23,980 bases of DNA from CAYZXU01 sp964482535 (GTDB taxonomy: Bacteria; Desulfobacterota; Desulfobacteria; Desulfobacterales; BuS5): contig CAYZXU010000024.1 in the NCBI GenBank assembly GCA_964482535.1, positions 1-23,980 of the forward strand, given 5' to 3'. The position numbers and the translations under genes are program-made. Positions 13,085-21,344 of the stretch are shown piece after piece; the stretch's first letter is position 1, and each line of letters begins with the position of its first letter. The notes below the pieces were generated by a model. The model did no database searches. It was not told the origin of the DNA and saw nothing but the letters and a program-made list of their open reading frames with translations.

Positions 13085-15610
13085 ATGCTTGTTAATTTTT
13101 TGACTAAGGTTTTCGGAAACAAAAATGAACGAGAAATAAAAAAAATTCTGCCTCTTGTGGAAAAGATAAATTTTTTTGAACCGAAAATGCAAAAAATGAG
13201 CGATGAACAGCTTAAGACACAAACGGAACTGTTAAGAAAGCGTATCAATCAGGGCGAAATCCTTGATGATATTCTGCCGGAAGCCTTTGCAACTGTCAGG
13301 GAAGCTTCGGTTCGCGCTCTTGAAATGCGGCATTTTGATGTTCAGCTTATTGGAGGAGTAGTCCTTCACCAGGGCAGGATAGCTGAAATGAAAACAGGTG
13401 AAGGAAAGACACTGGTGGCAACTTTAGCGGCTTACCTGAATGCTCTTGAGGGGAAAGGGGTTCATATAATTACGGTTAATGATTATCTTGCAAGGCGTGA
13501 TACAGAATGGATGGGCAGGCTTTACAGCTTTCTTGGTCTGTCTGTCGGCTGCATACTCCATGGGCTAAATGATGAAGAACGAAAGGTCGAGTATTCCGCA
13601 GATATAACATACGGAACAAATAATGAGTTCGGGTTTGATTATTTGCGGGATAATATGAAGTTCGATTATGAATCTGTTGTTCAGGGTAAACTGAATTTTG
13701 CAATAGTGGATGAGGTAGATTCAATTTTAATAGACGAAGCAAGAACTCCCCTTATAATATCCGGCCCTGCAGAAAAATCCACAGACCTTTATTATCAAAT
13801 AAACCGGGTTGTTCCCAAGCTTCAAAAAGACGATGATTTTACTCTGGATGAAAAGGCCAGAACCGTCTTGATGACGGACAGTGGGGTTGCAAAGGCAGAA
13901 CGTATTTTAAAGGTTGATAATCTTTACGATCCTAAATGCATTGAACTTCTTCATCATATAAATCAGGCGTTAAAGGCTTATACTCTTTTTAAACGTGATG
14001 TGGATTATATTGTTAAAGATGGAGAAGTGATAATAGTTGATGAATTTACAGGCAGACTGATGCCGGGTCGTCGTTTTAGCGAAGGGCTGCACCAGGCGCT
14101 GGAGGCAAAGGAAAATGTAAAGATTGAAAATGAGAATCAGACCCTGGCTACCATCACTTTTCAGAATTATTTTAGAATGTATGACAAACTCTCAGGAATG
14201 ACAGGCACTGCAGATACTGAAGCCATTGAGTTTAAAAAGACTTATGACCTTGATGTGATGGTTATTCCCACAAACAAAATCCTGATAAGAAACGATTTTC
14301 CCGATTTGATATATAAAACAAAAAAAGAAAAATATGATGCTGTAATAAATGAAATATCAGAGCTTAACAAAACCGGACAGCCTGTATTGGTGGGTACGGT
14401 TTCCATTGATGTATCCGAGAGTTTTTCCGGAAAGCTTAAAAAAAGGGGGATAAAGCATACTGTTCTTAATGCGAAAAATCATGAAAAAGAGGCCGAAATT
14501 ATAAGCATGGCCGGACAGAAAGGCGCTGTTACGATTTCAACAAATATGGCCGGTCGCGGAACCGATATTGTTCTTGGCGATGGCGTAGTGGAATCCGGGG
14601 GCTTACACATAATCGGCACTGAAAGACATGAAAGCAGGCGGATCGATAATCAGCTAAGGGGTCGTTCAGGAAGACAGGGAGATCCTGGATCATCCTGTTT
14701 TTATCTTTCCCTTGATGATGATCTTTTAAGGATATTCGGGGGGGAAAAAATAACCGGAATAATGGAAAGGCTCGGCATGGATGAGGGTGAGCCCATAGAG
14801 CATAAGCTGATAAGCAGGGCAATAGAGAATGCCCAGTCAAAGGTTGAAGGCCATAATTTTGATATCCGTAAACAGCTCATTGAATATGATGACGTGATGA
14901 ATCAGCAAAGGGAAGTAATATACAAACAGAGAAGTGAAACGCTAAGCGGTGATAGCCTGAAACCTTCGATTCTGGATATGATTCATGAGAAAGCCGAAGA
15001 TATTTCAGACATTGTTGCCGATGAAAGAGCTATCCCCGAAGATTGGGACTGGAAAGGTATTAACGATGCTGTTTATAAGCAGTTTAACTTTTATTTAAAC
15101 GAATTTGATGAAGAGACCATGGATGGTTTGGCTAAGGAAGGTCTGGCTCAGAGTATAAGTGATTCTGCCGTTGAAAAATATAATGAAAGAGAGGCTGTGA
15201 TAGGGGCTGAAAATTTCAGAAATTTAGAGCGTATTGTAATGCTGCAAACCGTGGATAATCTGTGGAAAGATCATCTTCTTTCAATGGATCATCTTAAGGA
15301 GGGAATAGGGCTCAGGGGTTATGCCCAGCAAAATCCTCTTTTAATTTATAAAAAAGAGGGCTTTGAAATGTTTAATGAAATGATTGCCAGGGTTAAGGAA
15401 GAAACCCTTGGCATTCTATTTAAAGTACAGATGGCTGAACCGGAGAGAATTGATGATCTCAGAAAATCTGAGGAGCAGCAACTTGTATTTTCCAGTGGTG
15501 ATGAACCGGTTAAAAAGAGACCTGCCAAAAGAGATGAAAAAAAAATTGGAAGAAATGCTCCGTGCCCTTGCGGCAGTGGAAAAAAATATAAGAAATGCTG
15601 CGGCATGTAA
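13085..15610 (+). CDS. secA: Preprotein translocase ATPase SecA
   Basis: The 841-residue motor of the Sec pathway, driving unfolded preproteins through SecYEG at the inner membrane. Walker A MKTGEGKT is at 102-109 and the DEVD Walker B at 209-212, followed by ILIDEARTPLIISGP. The second helicase half has TNMAGRGTDI and RGRSGRQGDPG. The C-terminal SEC-C zinc motif has C827, C829, C838 and C839, the site for SecB or ribosome contact. Length is slightly short of the E. coli protein, mostly in linker regions. AAGGA precedes the ATG by about twelve bases. clpS and clpA follow 41 bp later and may be co-transcribed. Confidence 0.99.
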   Translation: MLVNFLTKVFGNKNEREIKKILPLVEKINFFEPKMQKMSDEQLKTQTELLRKRINQGEILDDILPEAFATVREASVRALEMRHFDVQLIGGVVLHQGRIAEMKTGEGKTLVATLAAYLNALEGKGVHIITVNDYLARRDTEWMGRLYSFLGLSVGCILHGLNDEERKVEYSADITYGTNNEFGFDYLRDNMKFDYESVVQGKLNFAIVDEVDSILIDEARTPLIISGPAEKSTDLYYQINRVVPKLQKDDDFTLDEKARTVLMTDSGVAKAERILKVDNLYDPKCIELLHHINQALKAYTLFKRDVDYIVKDGEVIIVDEFTGRLMPGRRFSEGLHQALEAKENVKIENENQTLATITFQNYFRMYDKLSGMTGTADTEAIEFKKTYDLDVMVIPTNKILIRNDFPDLIYKTKKEKYDAVINEISELNKTGQPVLVGTVSIDVSESFSGKLKKRGIKHTVLNAKNHEKEAEIISMAGQKGAVTISTNMAGRGTDIVLGDGVVESGGLHIIGTERHESRRIDNQLRGRSGRQGDPGSSCFYLSLDDDLLRIFGGEKITGIMERLGMDEGEPIEHKLISRAIENAQSKVEGHNFDIRKQLIEYDDVMNQQREVIYKQRSETLSGDSLKPSILDMIHEKAEDISDIVADERAIPEDWDWKGINDAVYKQFNFYLNEFDEETMDGLAKEGLAQSISDSAVEKYNEREAVIGAENFRNLERIVMLQTVDNLWKDHLLSMDHLKEGIGLRGYAQQNPLLIYKKEGFEMFNEMIARVKEETLGILFKVQMAEPERIDDLRKSEEQQLVFSSGDEPVKKRPAKRDEKKIGRNAPCPCGSGKKYKKCCGM

Positions 15611-15651
15611 TCTTAGTGATGATCTCTTTTTTTGATATGGGAAAATATTGA

Positions 15652-15954
15652 ATGAATATAATTAGCCCTGACATAAAAGAAAAAACTGTAGATGAGGTGA
15701 AAAACCCTCCAATGTACAGAGTTTTTCTTTTAAACGATGATTATACAACCATGGAATTTGTTGTGGAAATTCTTGTGTCTGTTTTTAATAAATCGGTTGA
15801 AGCAGCCACTCATATTATGTTGAATGTGCACAGACAGGGGATGGGCCTTTGCGGAGTTTATATTTTTGAGGTTGCTGAAACCAAGGTGGATAACGTACAT
15901 AGACTTGCCGCAGAAAATAGTTTTCCTTTAAAATGTGTTATAGAGAAAGATTGA
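15652..15954 (+). CDS. clpS: ATP-dependent Clp protease adaptor ClpS
   Basis: A 100-residue N-degron recognition adaptor that binds the ClpA N-domain and delivers substrates carrying destabilising N-terminal residues. Signatures include PPMYRVFLLNDDYTTMEFVVEIL (the NDD and TTMEFV pocket region) and HRQGMGLCGVY followed by a C-terminal strand ending KCVIEKD. The flexible N-terminal arm (1-20) is present. It ends 4 bp before clpA, the usual arrangement. Confidence 0.96.
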   Translation: MNIISPDIKEKTVDEVKNPPMYRVFLLNDDYTTMEFVVEILVSVFNKSVEAATHIMLNVHRQGMGLCGVYIFEVAETKVDNVHRLAAENSFPLKCVIEKD

Positions 15955-15958
15955 TTTT

Positions 15959-18199
15959 ATGATTAATAAAGAACTTAGCATAACACTTGGCTTTGCTGTT
16001 AAAGAAGCAAAAAAAAGACGTCACGAGTATGTATGTGTGGAACATATACTGTTTGCTGTTTTGCATGATAATGAAGGAACCGGAATTATCCAGCACTGTG
16101 GCGGGAATATAGAAAATCTTAAAAAAGAAGTTGAGCTTTTTTTTAATGAAAAGCTGGATAAAATACCCATTGAGAGTGAATATATGCTCCAGCAGACAGT
16201 CGGATTTCAAAGGGTAATCCAGAGAGCTGTTAATCATGCCCGTTCTGCCGAAAAAAAAGAGGTGGAAGTTGGTGATATAATAGTTTCTATTTTTCAGGAA
16301 AAAGATTCCCATGCCCAATATTTTTTAACAAAAGAAAATATTTCGCGTCTCGATGTTTTAAATTATATTTCCCATGAACTAAAAGAAGACAGGGATGAAC
16401 CTGTTAAAAAAGATAAGGGGAAAAAGAAAAAACTTAACCCTCTGCAAGCTTTTACGGTTAATCTTGTTAAAAAAGCCGCTGAAGGGAAGCTTGATCCACT
16501 TATAGGGCGCAAACCTGAAATGGAGCGGATCATGCAGGTTTTGTGCAGAAGACGCAAGAATAACCCTGTTTTTGTGGGTGACCCTGGGGTCGGTAAAACA
16601 GCGCTTGCCGAAGGTCTTGCCCAAAAAATAGCAGGCGGGAATATTCCGGACAAGTTAAAAGATATTGAGATATTTTCTCTGGATCTTGGGGCGCTGCTGG
16701 CCGGCACAAAATTTCGCGGCGATTTTGAGCAGCGTTTAAAAGGGGTGATTACTGCCCTTAAAAAGAAAAAGGACGCAATACTTTTTATTGACGAGATTCA
16801 TACAATTGTTGGAGCAGGGGCTACAAGCAGCGGCACAATGGATGCTTCCAATATTTTAAAGCCTGTTTTATCAACGGGTGAGCTTCGCTGTATAGGTTCA
16901 ACCACATTTGAGGAGTATAAGAACCATTTTGAAAAGGATCGTGCCCTGTCCCGGCGTTTTGAAAAAATCGAAGTTGCAGAGCCGCCTGTTTCAGAAACCA
17001 TTCATATTTTAAAGGGTCTTAGGACCAGATATGAAGAGCATCATGGAATTGCATATACTGATCAGGCTTTGAAATCGGCGGTGGAGCTGTCTGCTAAATA
17101 TATTAATGACAGGTTTTTGCCTGATAAGGCAATAGATGTTATTGATGAGGCAGGGGCTTTTGTTTCACTCTATGGAGCTTCGAGCAGGAAAAAAATTCAT
17201 CCTTCTGATATTGAAAAAATTGTTGCAAAGATGGCAAGAATACCCACTGTCAGCGTGTCAACATCTGACAAGGCAAAGATTGAGACCCTTGAAGAGAGAC
17301 TTGAAGAAGTTGTGTTTGGTCAGGATATGGCTATAACATCAATGGTTGCATCCATAAAACGTTCACGCGCAGGGCTTGCAATACCTGACAGACCCATAGG
17401 ATCATTTCTTTTTACAGGTCCCACAGGTGTGGGCAAAACAGAGGTGGCAAGACAGCTTTCATTTAATCTTGGAGTAAATTTTTTGCGGTTTGACATGAGT
17501 GAATATATGGAAAAGCATGCTGTTGCCCGTTTAATAGGGGCGCCTCCAGGATATATAGGTTTTGATCAGGGGGGGCTTTTAACCGATGGAGTAAGAAAAC
17601 ACCCCTACAGTGTGATTCTTCTTGATGAAATGGAAAAAGCACATTCGGATGTCTTTAATATTTTTCTTCAGATAATGGATCATGCAACATTGACGGATAA
17701 TAATGGGAAAAAGGCGGATTTCAGAAATGTTATTATAATTATGACCTCAAATGCAGGGGCAAGGGAGATGAGCGCTAAGACCATAGGTTTCGGTGAAACC
17801 GGGTATGATGCAGACAACAAGGGGAAAAAAGCAGTAGAAAGACTGTTTAGCCCTGAATTCAGAAACCGCCTTGATGAGATTATTAATTTTAATCCCTTAA
17901 CCGTTGAAATAATGGAAATGGTTGTGGACAAGTTTATAAAAGAGCTGAACGAACAGCTTGAGGTAAAAAAAGCGCATCTTTCCATTACTCCTGAAGTGAG
18001 AAAATGGCTTGCAGATAAAGGGTATGATCCGCGTTATGGAGCCAGGCCTCTTGGCAGATTAATTCAGACCCGGATTAAAGACTCTCTTGCTGATAATCTG
18101 CTTTTCGGTAAACTTGCAAAAGGAGGAGGGATCTATATTGATATAAAAGGCGAGGAGCTTGTTTTTACATATAAAAATAAAAAACAGTTGAGTCTGTAA
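15959..18199 (+). CDS. clpA: ATP-dependent Clp protease ATP-binding subunit ClpA
   Basis: A 746-residue Hsp100 unfoldase that feeds substrates to ClpP. An N-terminal Clp_N double repeat (about 1-145) is followed by the D1 AAA+ module, Walker A GDPGVGKT at 207-214 and Walker B ILFIDEIHT. The D2 module has Walker A GPTGVGKT at 487-494, Walker B VILLDEMEKAH, and the sensor-2 region DPRYGARPLGR. The IGFG loop after D2 matches the ClpP-docking tripeptide, so a ClpP partner is expected elsewhere. No M-domain coiled coil separates the modules, which excludes ClpB. It is translationally close to clpS. Confidence 0.98.
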   Translation: MINKELSITLGFAVKEAKKRRHEYVCVEHILFAVLHDNEGTGIIQHCGGNIENLKKEVELFFNEKLDKIPIESEYMLQQTVGFQRVIQRAVNHARSAEKKEVEVGDIIVSIFQEKDSHAQYFLTKENISRLDVLNYISHELKEDRDEPVKKDKGKKKKLNPLQAFTVNLVKKAAEGKLDPLIGRKPEMERIMQVLCRRRKNNPVFVGDPGVGKTALAEGLAQKIAGGNIPDKLKDIEIFSLDLGALLAGTKFRGDFEQRLKGVITALKKKKDAILFIDEIHTIVGAGATSSGTMDASNILKPVLSTGELRCIGSTTFEEYKNHFEKDRALSRRFEKIEVAEPPVSETIHILKGLRTRYEEHHGIAYTDQALKSAVELSAKYINDRFLPDKAIDVIDEAGAFVSLYGASSRKKIHPSDIEKIVAKMARIPTVSVSTSDKAKIETLEERLEEVVFGQDMAITSMVASIKRSRAGLAIPDRPIGSFLFTGPTGVGKTEVARQLSFNLGVNFLRFDMSEYMEKHAVARLIGAPPGYIGFDQGGLLTDGVRKHPYSVILLDEMEKAHSDVFNIFLQIMDHATLTDNNGKKADFRNVIIIMTSNAGAREMSAKTIGFGETGYDADNKGKKAVERLFSPEFRNRLDEIINFNPLTVEIMEMVVDKFIKELNEQLEVKKAHLSITPEVRKWLADKGYDPRYGARPLGRLIQTRIKDSLADNLLFGKLAKGGGIYIDIKGEELVFTYKNKKQLSL

Positions 18200-18436
18200 G
18201 ACCAATTTTAAAACGCCCCCTTTGGAAGCCTGCGTTGATCTGCCCGGTCTCCACGGCAGTTCCAAATTTTAGTCCTCTAAATACTCAATCTATTCCTATA
18301 GTTCAAATTTTCGTCTTCCCTTATATTGAACCCCTTATATTGAACAAAGATATCGAGCAAAATTGAATATTTTAAAACCAGCCCTTTACTCAATTTTAAT
18401 CATTGAACAGTCCGGATTTCAATAAAAAATTCTTTG
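18200..18436. other. Intergenic region between clpA and the GRE promoter
   Basis: No gene is supportable here. TTTGGAA (18221-18227) and TTCCAAA (18260-18266) with partly complementary GC-rich interior, followed by TTTTAG, may form the clpA terminator, although it is imperfect. A 14-bp tandem duplication at 18318-18345 is described separately. ATTGAAC recurs at 18402. Confidence 0.45.
18318..18345. repeat. Two perfect tandem copies of a 14-bp unit
   Basis: CCCTTATATTGAAC occupies 18318-18331 and again 18332-18345 with no change. GTTCAA at 18301 forms a dyad with the first copy, and ATTGAAC appears a third time at 18402. It lies about 90-120 bp upstream of the GRE -35 box and could be an activator site or simply a slippage product. 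Confidence 0.6.
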
Positions 18437-18465
18437 TTGACAGAATGATATTTAGATAATATATT
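18437..18465 (+). promoter_or_regulatory. Sigma-70-type promoter of the GRE locus
   Basis: TTGACA (18437-18442), exactly 17 bp, TATATT (18460-18465; five of six consensus bases). This is the best sigma-70-type match in the window. Predicted start is near 18472, leaving a leader of about 180 nt before the ATG at 18654. Confidence 0.7.
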
Positions 18466-18500
18466 AAATACAAACAAATAGTATTTGCTGTATTTAATAT
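18461..18500. promoter_or_regulatory. Operator-like 11-bp dyad overlapping the GRE -10 box
   Basis: Perfect arms ATATTAAATAC (18461-18471) and GTATTTAATAT (18490-18500), spacer 18 bp, with an extra GTATTT at 18481. The left arm overlaps the -10 box and should not be transcribed, so a DNA operator fits better than an RNA attenuator, although T-rich sequence follows. It does not match the FNR (TTGAT-N4-ATCAA) or Rex consensus. Confidence 0.6.
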
Positions 18501-18653
18501 TTTTTAATAAAGTGTTTTTAATGGGGGAATAATATAATAAAAATAAAGTGGATTGAGTTTTTTGCAAAATGCTCCTTTTTCCAATTTTAAAGCAAAGATT
18601 AAATTTTATGAATAAATTTTTTTATTTTTAATAATATTTAGTTGGAGGGTATT

Positions 18654-21239
18654 ATGGGAACACCGTTAAAAAAAGATTTGGAAGCCCTGGAGAATCCGGG
18701 AATAAATTCTTTTGAGCATATCTCGGTCAGCTCTAAACCATATGAATGGGGCTTGGGCTCCACTCCTCGTACAGCCGAGCTCAGAGAAAGTCTGTACAGC
18801 AAGGCAGTTCTTGTAAAAGACTGGACAGATATGCTTTCAGGAATGGCAAAACCAACATTCAGAAAAAATGTCAGGCTTGATGTTGACAGGGCAAAACTTG
18901 TTACAGATTCATACATAGAAACAGAGGGTAAACCCCTGACAATCAGAAGGGCGCTCTGCATGGAAAAACTGTGTGAGGAGATTCCTTTGTTTATTGAAGA
19001 CGGCCAGCTTTTAGTCGGGGATCCTAACAGCGCTCCTGATGAAATCAGATGGTTTCCTGAGGTCGCATGTGATTATATGATCGATGCGGTACAACCTGAT
19101 GGTGGTTTTGGTCATATGGTCGATGATGAAGAGAGAAAACTGATTGTTGATTATATATGCCACTACTGGAAAGATAAATGCCAGGATATAATGGTTACAG
19201 AGGCGATTCCTGAAGATGTGCTGCCATATCTGCATCGCGGAGTAGATAACCCTTCATTTTATGCATCTCACTGGAATTCAGGGCGTAATATCATAGGTTA
19301 CGATTTTGAGGTTTTATTTGAGCAGGGTCTTAATGCAAGAATTAAAATGGTGGAAGAAAAACTGGAAGAACTTGAATCCGAAGCCATGGAAGGGATGTCA
19401 GGCAAGAATGTAAAGGATTATCTTACAAAAAAGCAAAACTGGGAGGCTCAGATTATTTCAGGCAGGGCTATGGTTCGTTTTGCCGAAAGATATGCAGAAC
19501 TTGCCCAGCAGCAGGCGGCTGAGCAGAAAGATGAGAAGCGTAAAGAGGAGCTTCTGGAACTGGCCCGAATATGCCGCAAAGTTCCGGCTAATTCTCCGGA
19601 AAGTTTTTATGAGGCCCTGCAGTTTTTCTGGCTCATAGATATTGCCGGAAAATATATTAACGTGCCAAGTAATGGTTCAGGAGTCCGCATAGATCAGGTA
19701 TGGTATCCTTATTATAAAAAAGATATTGAAAACGGAGTTATTACAAGGGATCAGGCAAAGGAACTTCTTGAGTGCTGGATGATACGCGTTCAGGCAGTTG
19801 GAAGCCATGCAGAAGAACCGCAGCTTTTTACACTGACATCAGGTTCAGAAATATTTTATACTGCAAATATCGGCGGAACCCATATGGACGGCACAGATGC
19901 ATGCAATGATTTAACCGCTCTTATTCTGGAAAATATCGCAACACTTCGTTTAAATCAGCCGCCTTTAATGGTTCGTTTCCATAGAAACATGTCTGAAGAT
20001 ATTTTGACCCGGATTACGGAAACAGTCAGGGCAGGCACAGGTCATCCATCTTTGTTTAACGAAGAGCTCATGGAAAAATGGGCGCTTATGCGCGGTTATT
20101 CGCCATATGACGCAAAGAGAACACAGGCAGCTGGATGCGTTGCAATGAACTGCACCGGAAAGTTTCTTTCTGCTGCATTTATGACAGAGGTAGGTTTTGT
20201 GACTCAGCCAAAAATGCTGGAGTATGCTCTTTTTCAGGGTGATGATACTTTTGGCATGGGCAACAGGGCAGGTTCTTCAAAAATTACCAGGCCTAAAACC
20301 AAAGATCCAAGGGAGATGAAATCTGCTGATGAACTTCTTGAAGCCCATTGCGAGCAGTTGAGCTTTTATATGAAAATGGGTAATATCTCCCATAACATAG
20401 GTCATCAAGTACTTCTTGAAAACTTTCCTGATCCTGCAAATTCCTTTCTGCTGGATGGAACAATGGAAGAGGGTAAGGATCTGCATCAGGCATGGACGGA
20501 GTTTGACACATGGCCGAATCTTATTTCACTTGGTTTTGTTAATGTTACAGACAGTCTTGCTGATATTCAGAAACTGGTGTTTGATGATAAAAAATACACG
20601 ATGGATCAGCTTCTTGATGGACTTAAAACCAACTGGGAAGGAAAGGAAGAGATGCGTCAGGATTTTCTTAACGCTCCCAAGTACGGCAACGATGATGACT
20701 ATGCAGATGCCTGGGCGGTAAAGGGAAGAACAAGGATACACGACGAGGCGCAAAAGATAAAGGATGCCTGGGGAAGACCGTGGACTTTTGACGGGAGTTC
20801 GGTTATTGCATATCAGGTTATGGCTTTTGGCATAGGCGCCACTGCAGATGGCAGATTTGCGAAAAACACCCTTGCTGACGGAAGTCGTTCACCTTCAATT
20901 GGAGCTGATACTGAAGGCCCAACAGCAGTTCTTAATTCAGTCGGAAAGATACCATTTCTGCATACTGAACTTTTTAATCAGAGATTTATGCCCCAGTTTC
21001 TTGAAGGAGACAACAAGATTCTCTTTAATGAATACATGAGAGAGTGGTATGAAAAGATGACAATCCCGCACCTTCAGTTCAATGTGGTTGACAGCGGAGT
21101 ATTGAGGGAGGCTCAGAAAAAACCGGATGAATATCCTGACCTTCAGGTACGTATTGCGGGTTACAGCGCATATTTTGTTGATCTTGCACCGGAAACCCAG
21201 GAGTCTATCATAATGAGGACAGAGCAGGGTTTTGCATAA
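18654..21239 (+). CDS. Glycyl radical enzyme, substrate unknown
   Basis: An 861-residue anaerobic radical enzyme of the pyruvate formate-lyase superfamily. The PFL-like barrel covers most of the protein. The radical loop RIAGYSAYF gives Gly836, followed by an ending typical of the family (TQESIIMRTEQ). The thiyl cysteine is C495 in AAGCVAMNC, with a second cysteine, C500. Known GRE dehydratases, choline lyase and arylacetate decarboxylases carry GCxE there; this protein has Ala at the Glu position. PFL has adjacent cysteines, which is also not the case. Overall length and Cys/Gly placement resemble the alpha subunit of benzylsuccinate synthase-type enzymes, but no small beta/gamma subunit genes of that type are visible. 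Start at ATG 18654 with GGAGG five bases upstream; an in-frame TTG at 18642 overlaps that site. It has its own promoter and is followed by two activases. Confidence 0.93.
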   Translation: MGTPLKKDLEALENPGINSFEHISVSSKPYEWGLGSTPRTAELRESLYSKAVLVKDWTDMLSGMAKPTFRKNVRLDVDRAKLVTDSYIETEGKPLTIRRALCMEKLCEEIPLFIEDGQLLVGDPNSAPDEIRWFPEVACDYMIDAVQPDGGFGHMVDDEERKLIVDYICHYWKDKCQDIMVTEAIPEDVLPYLHRGVDNPSFYASHWNSGRNIIGYDFEVLFEQGLNARIKMVEEKLEELESEAMEGMSGKNVKDYLTKKQNWEAQIISGRAMVRFAERYAELAQQQAAEQKDEKRKEELLELARICRKVPANSPESFYEALQFFWLIDIAGKYINVPSNGSGVRIDQVWYPYYKKDIENGVITRDQAKELLECWMIRVQAVGSHAEEPQLFTLTSGSEIFYTANIGGTHMDGTDACNDLTALILENIATLRLNQPPLMVRFHRNMSEDILTRITETVRAGTGHPSLFNEELMEKWALMRGYSPYDAKRTQAAGCVAMNCTGKFLSAAFMTEVGFVTQPKMLEYALFQGDDTFGMGNRAGSSKITRPKTKDPREMKSADELLEAHCEQLSFYMKMGNISHNIGHQVLLENFPDPANSFLLDGTMEEGKDLHQAWTEFDTWPNLISLGFVNVTDSLADIQKLVFDDKKYTMDQLLDGLKTNWEGKEEMRQDFLNAPKYGNDDDYADAWAVKGRTRIHDEAQKIKDAWGRPWTFDGSSVIAYQVMAFGIGATADGRFAKNTLADGSRSPSIGADTEGPTAVLNSVGKIPFLHTELFNQRFMPQFLEGDNKILFNEYMREWYEKMTIPHLQFNVVDSGVLREAQKKPDEYPDLQVRIAGYSAYFVDLAPETQESIIMRTEQGFA

Positions 21240-21279
21240 AATATATATCATGGTTTTTACATTGATGATGTTGTAAAAC

Positions 21280-21322
21280 AATCAACCGGTGCAGATGGAT
21301 TCAATTTCTGTACCGGTTGATT
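21280..21322 (+). terminator. Intercistronic hairpin between GRE and activase genes
   Basis: AATCAACCGGT (21280-21290) pairs with ACCGGTTGATT (21312-21322). The stem extends inward through a G-T pair to CAGA/TCTG, about 16 bp with an 11-nt loop. It is followed by TGGTTTTATG, only a short T-run. It is likely a partial terminator or 3' stabiliser that keeps activase levels below the enzyme level (inference). Confidence 0.65.
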
Positions 21323-21344
21323 TGGTTTTATGGGGGTGTTTATA

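Noticed and set aside
15384..15635. 83-residue plus-strand reading frame overlapping the secA 3' end
   Set aside because: It lies almost wholly inside secA in another frame, has no family features, and secA itself is complete through its zinc motif.
15959..18199. ClpB or ClpC identity for the Hsp100 gene
   Set aside because: There is no long M-domain, and an adjoining clpS and an IGFG ClpP-docking loop fit ClpA.
18549..18565. Possible sigma-54 promoter before the GRE (TGG...TTTGC)
   Set aside because: GG and GC are separated by 12 bp, not 10.
18642..18653. TTG start four codons upstream for the GRE
   Set aside because: The TTG overlaps the GGAGG that correctly serves the ATG at 18654.
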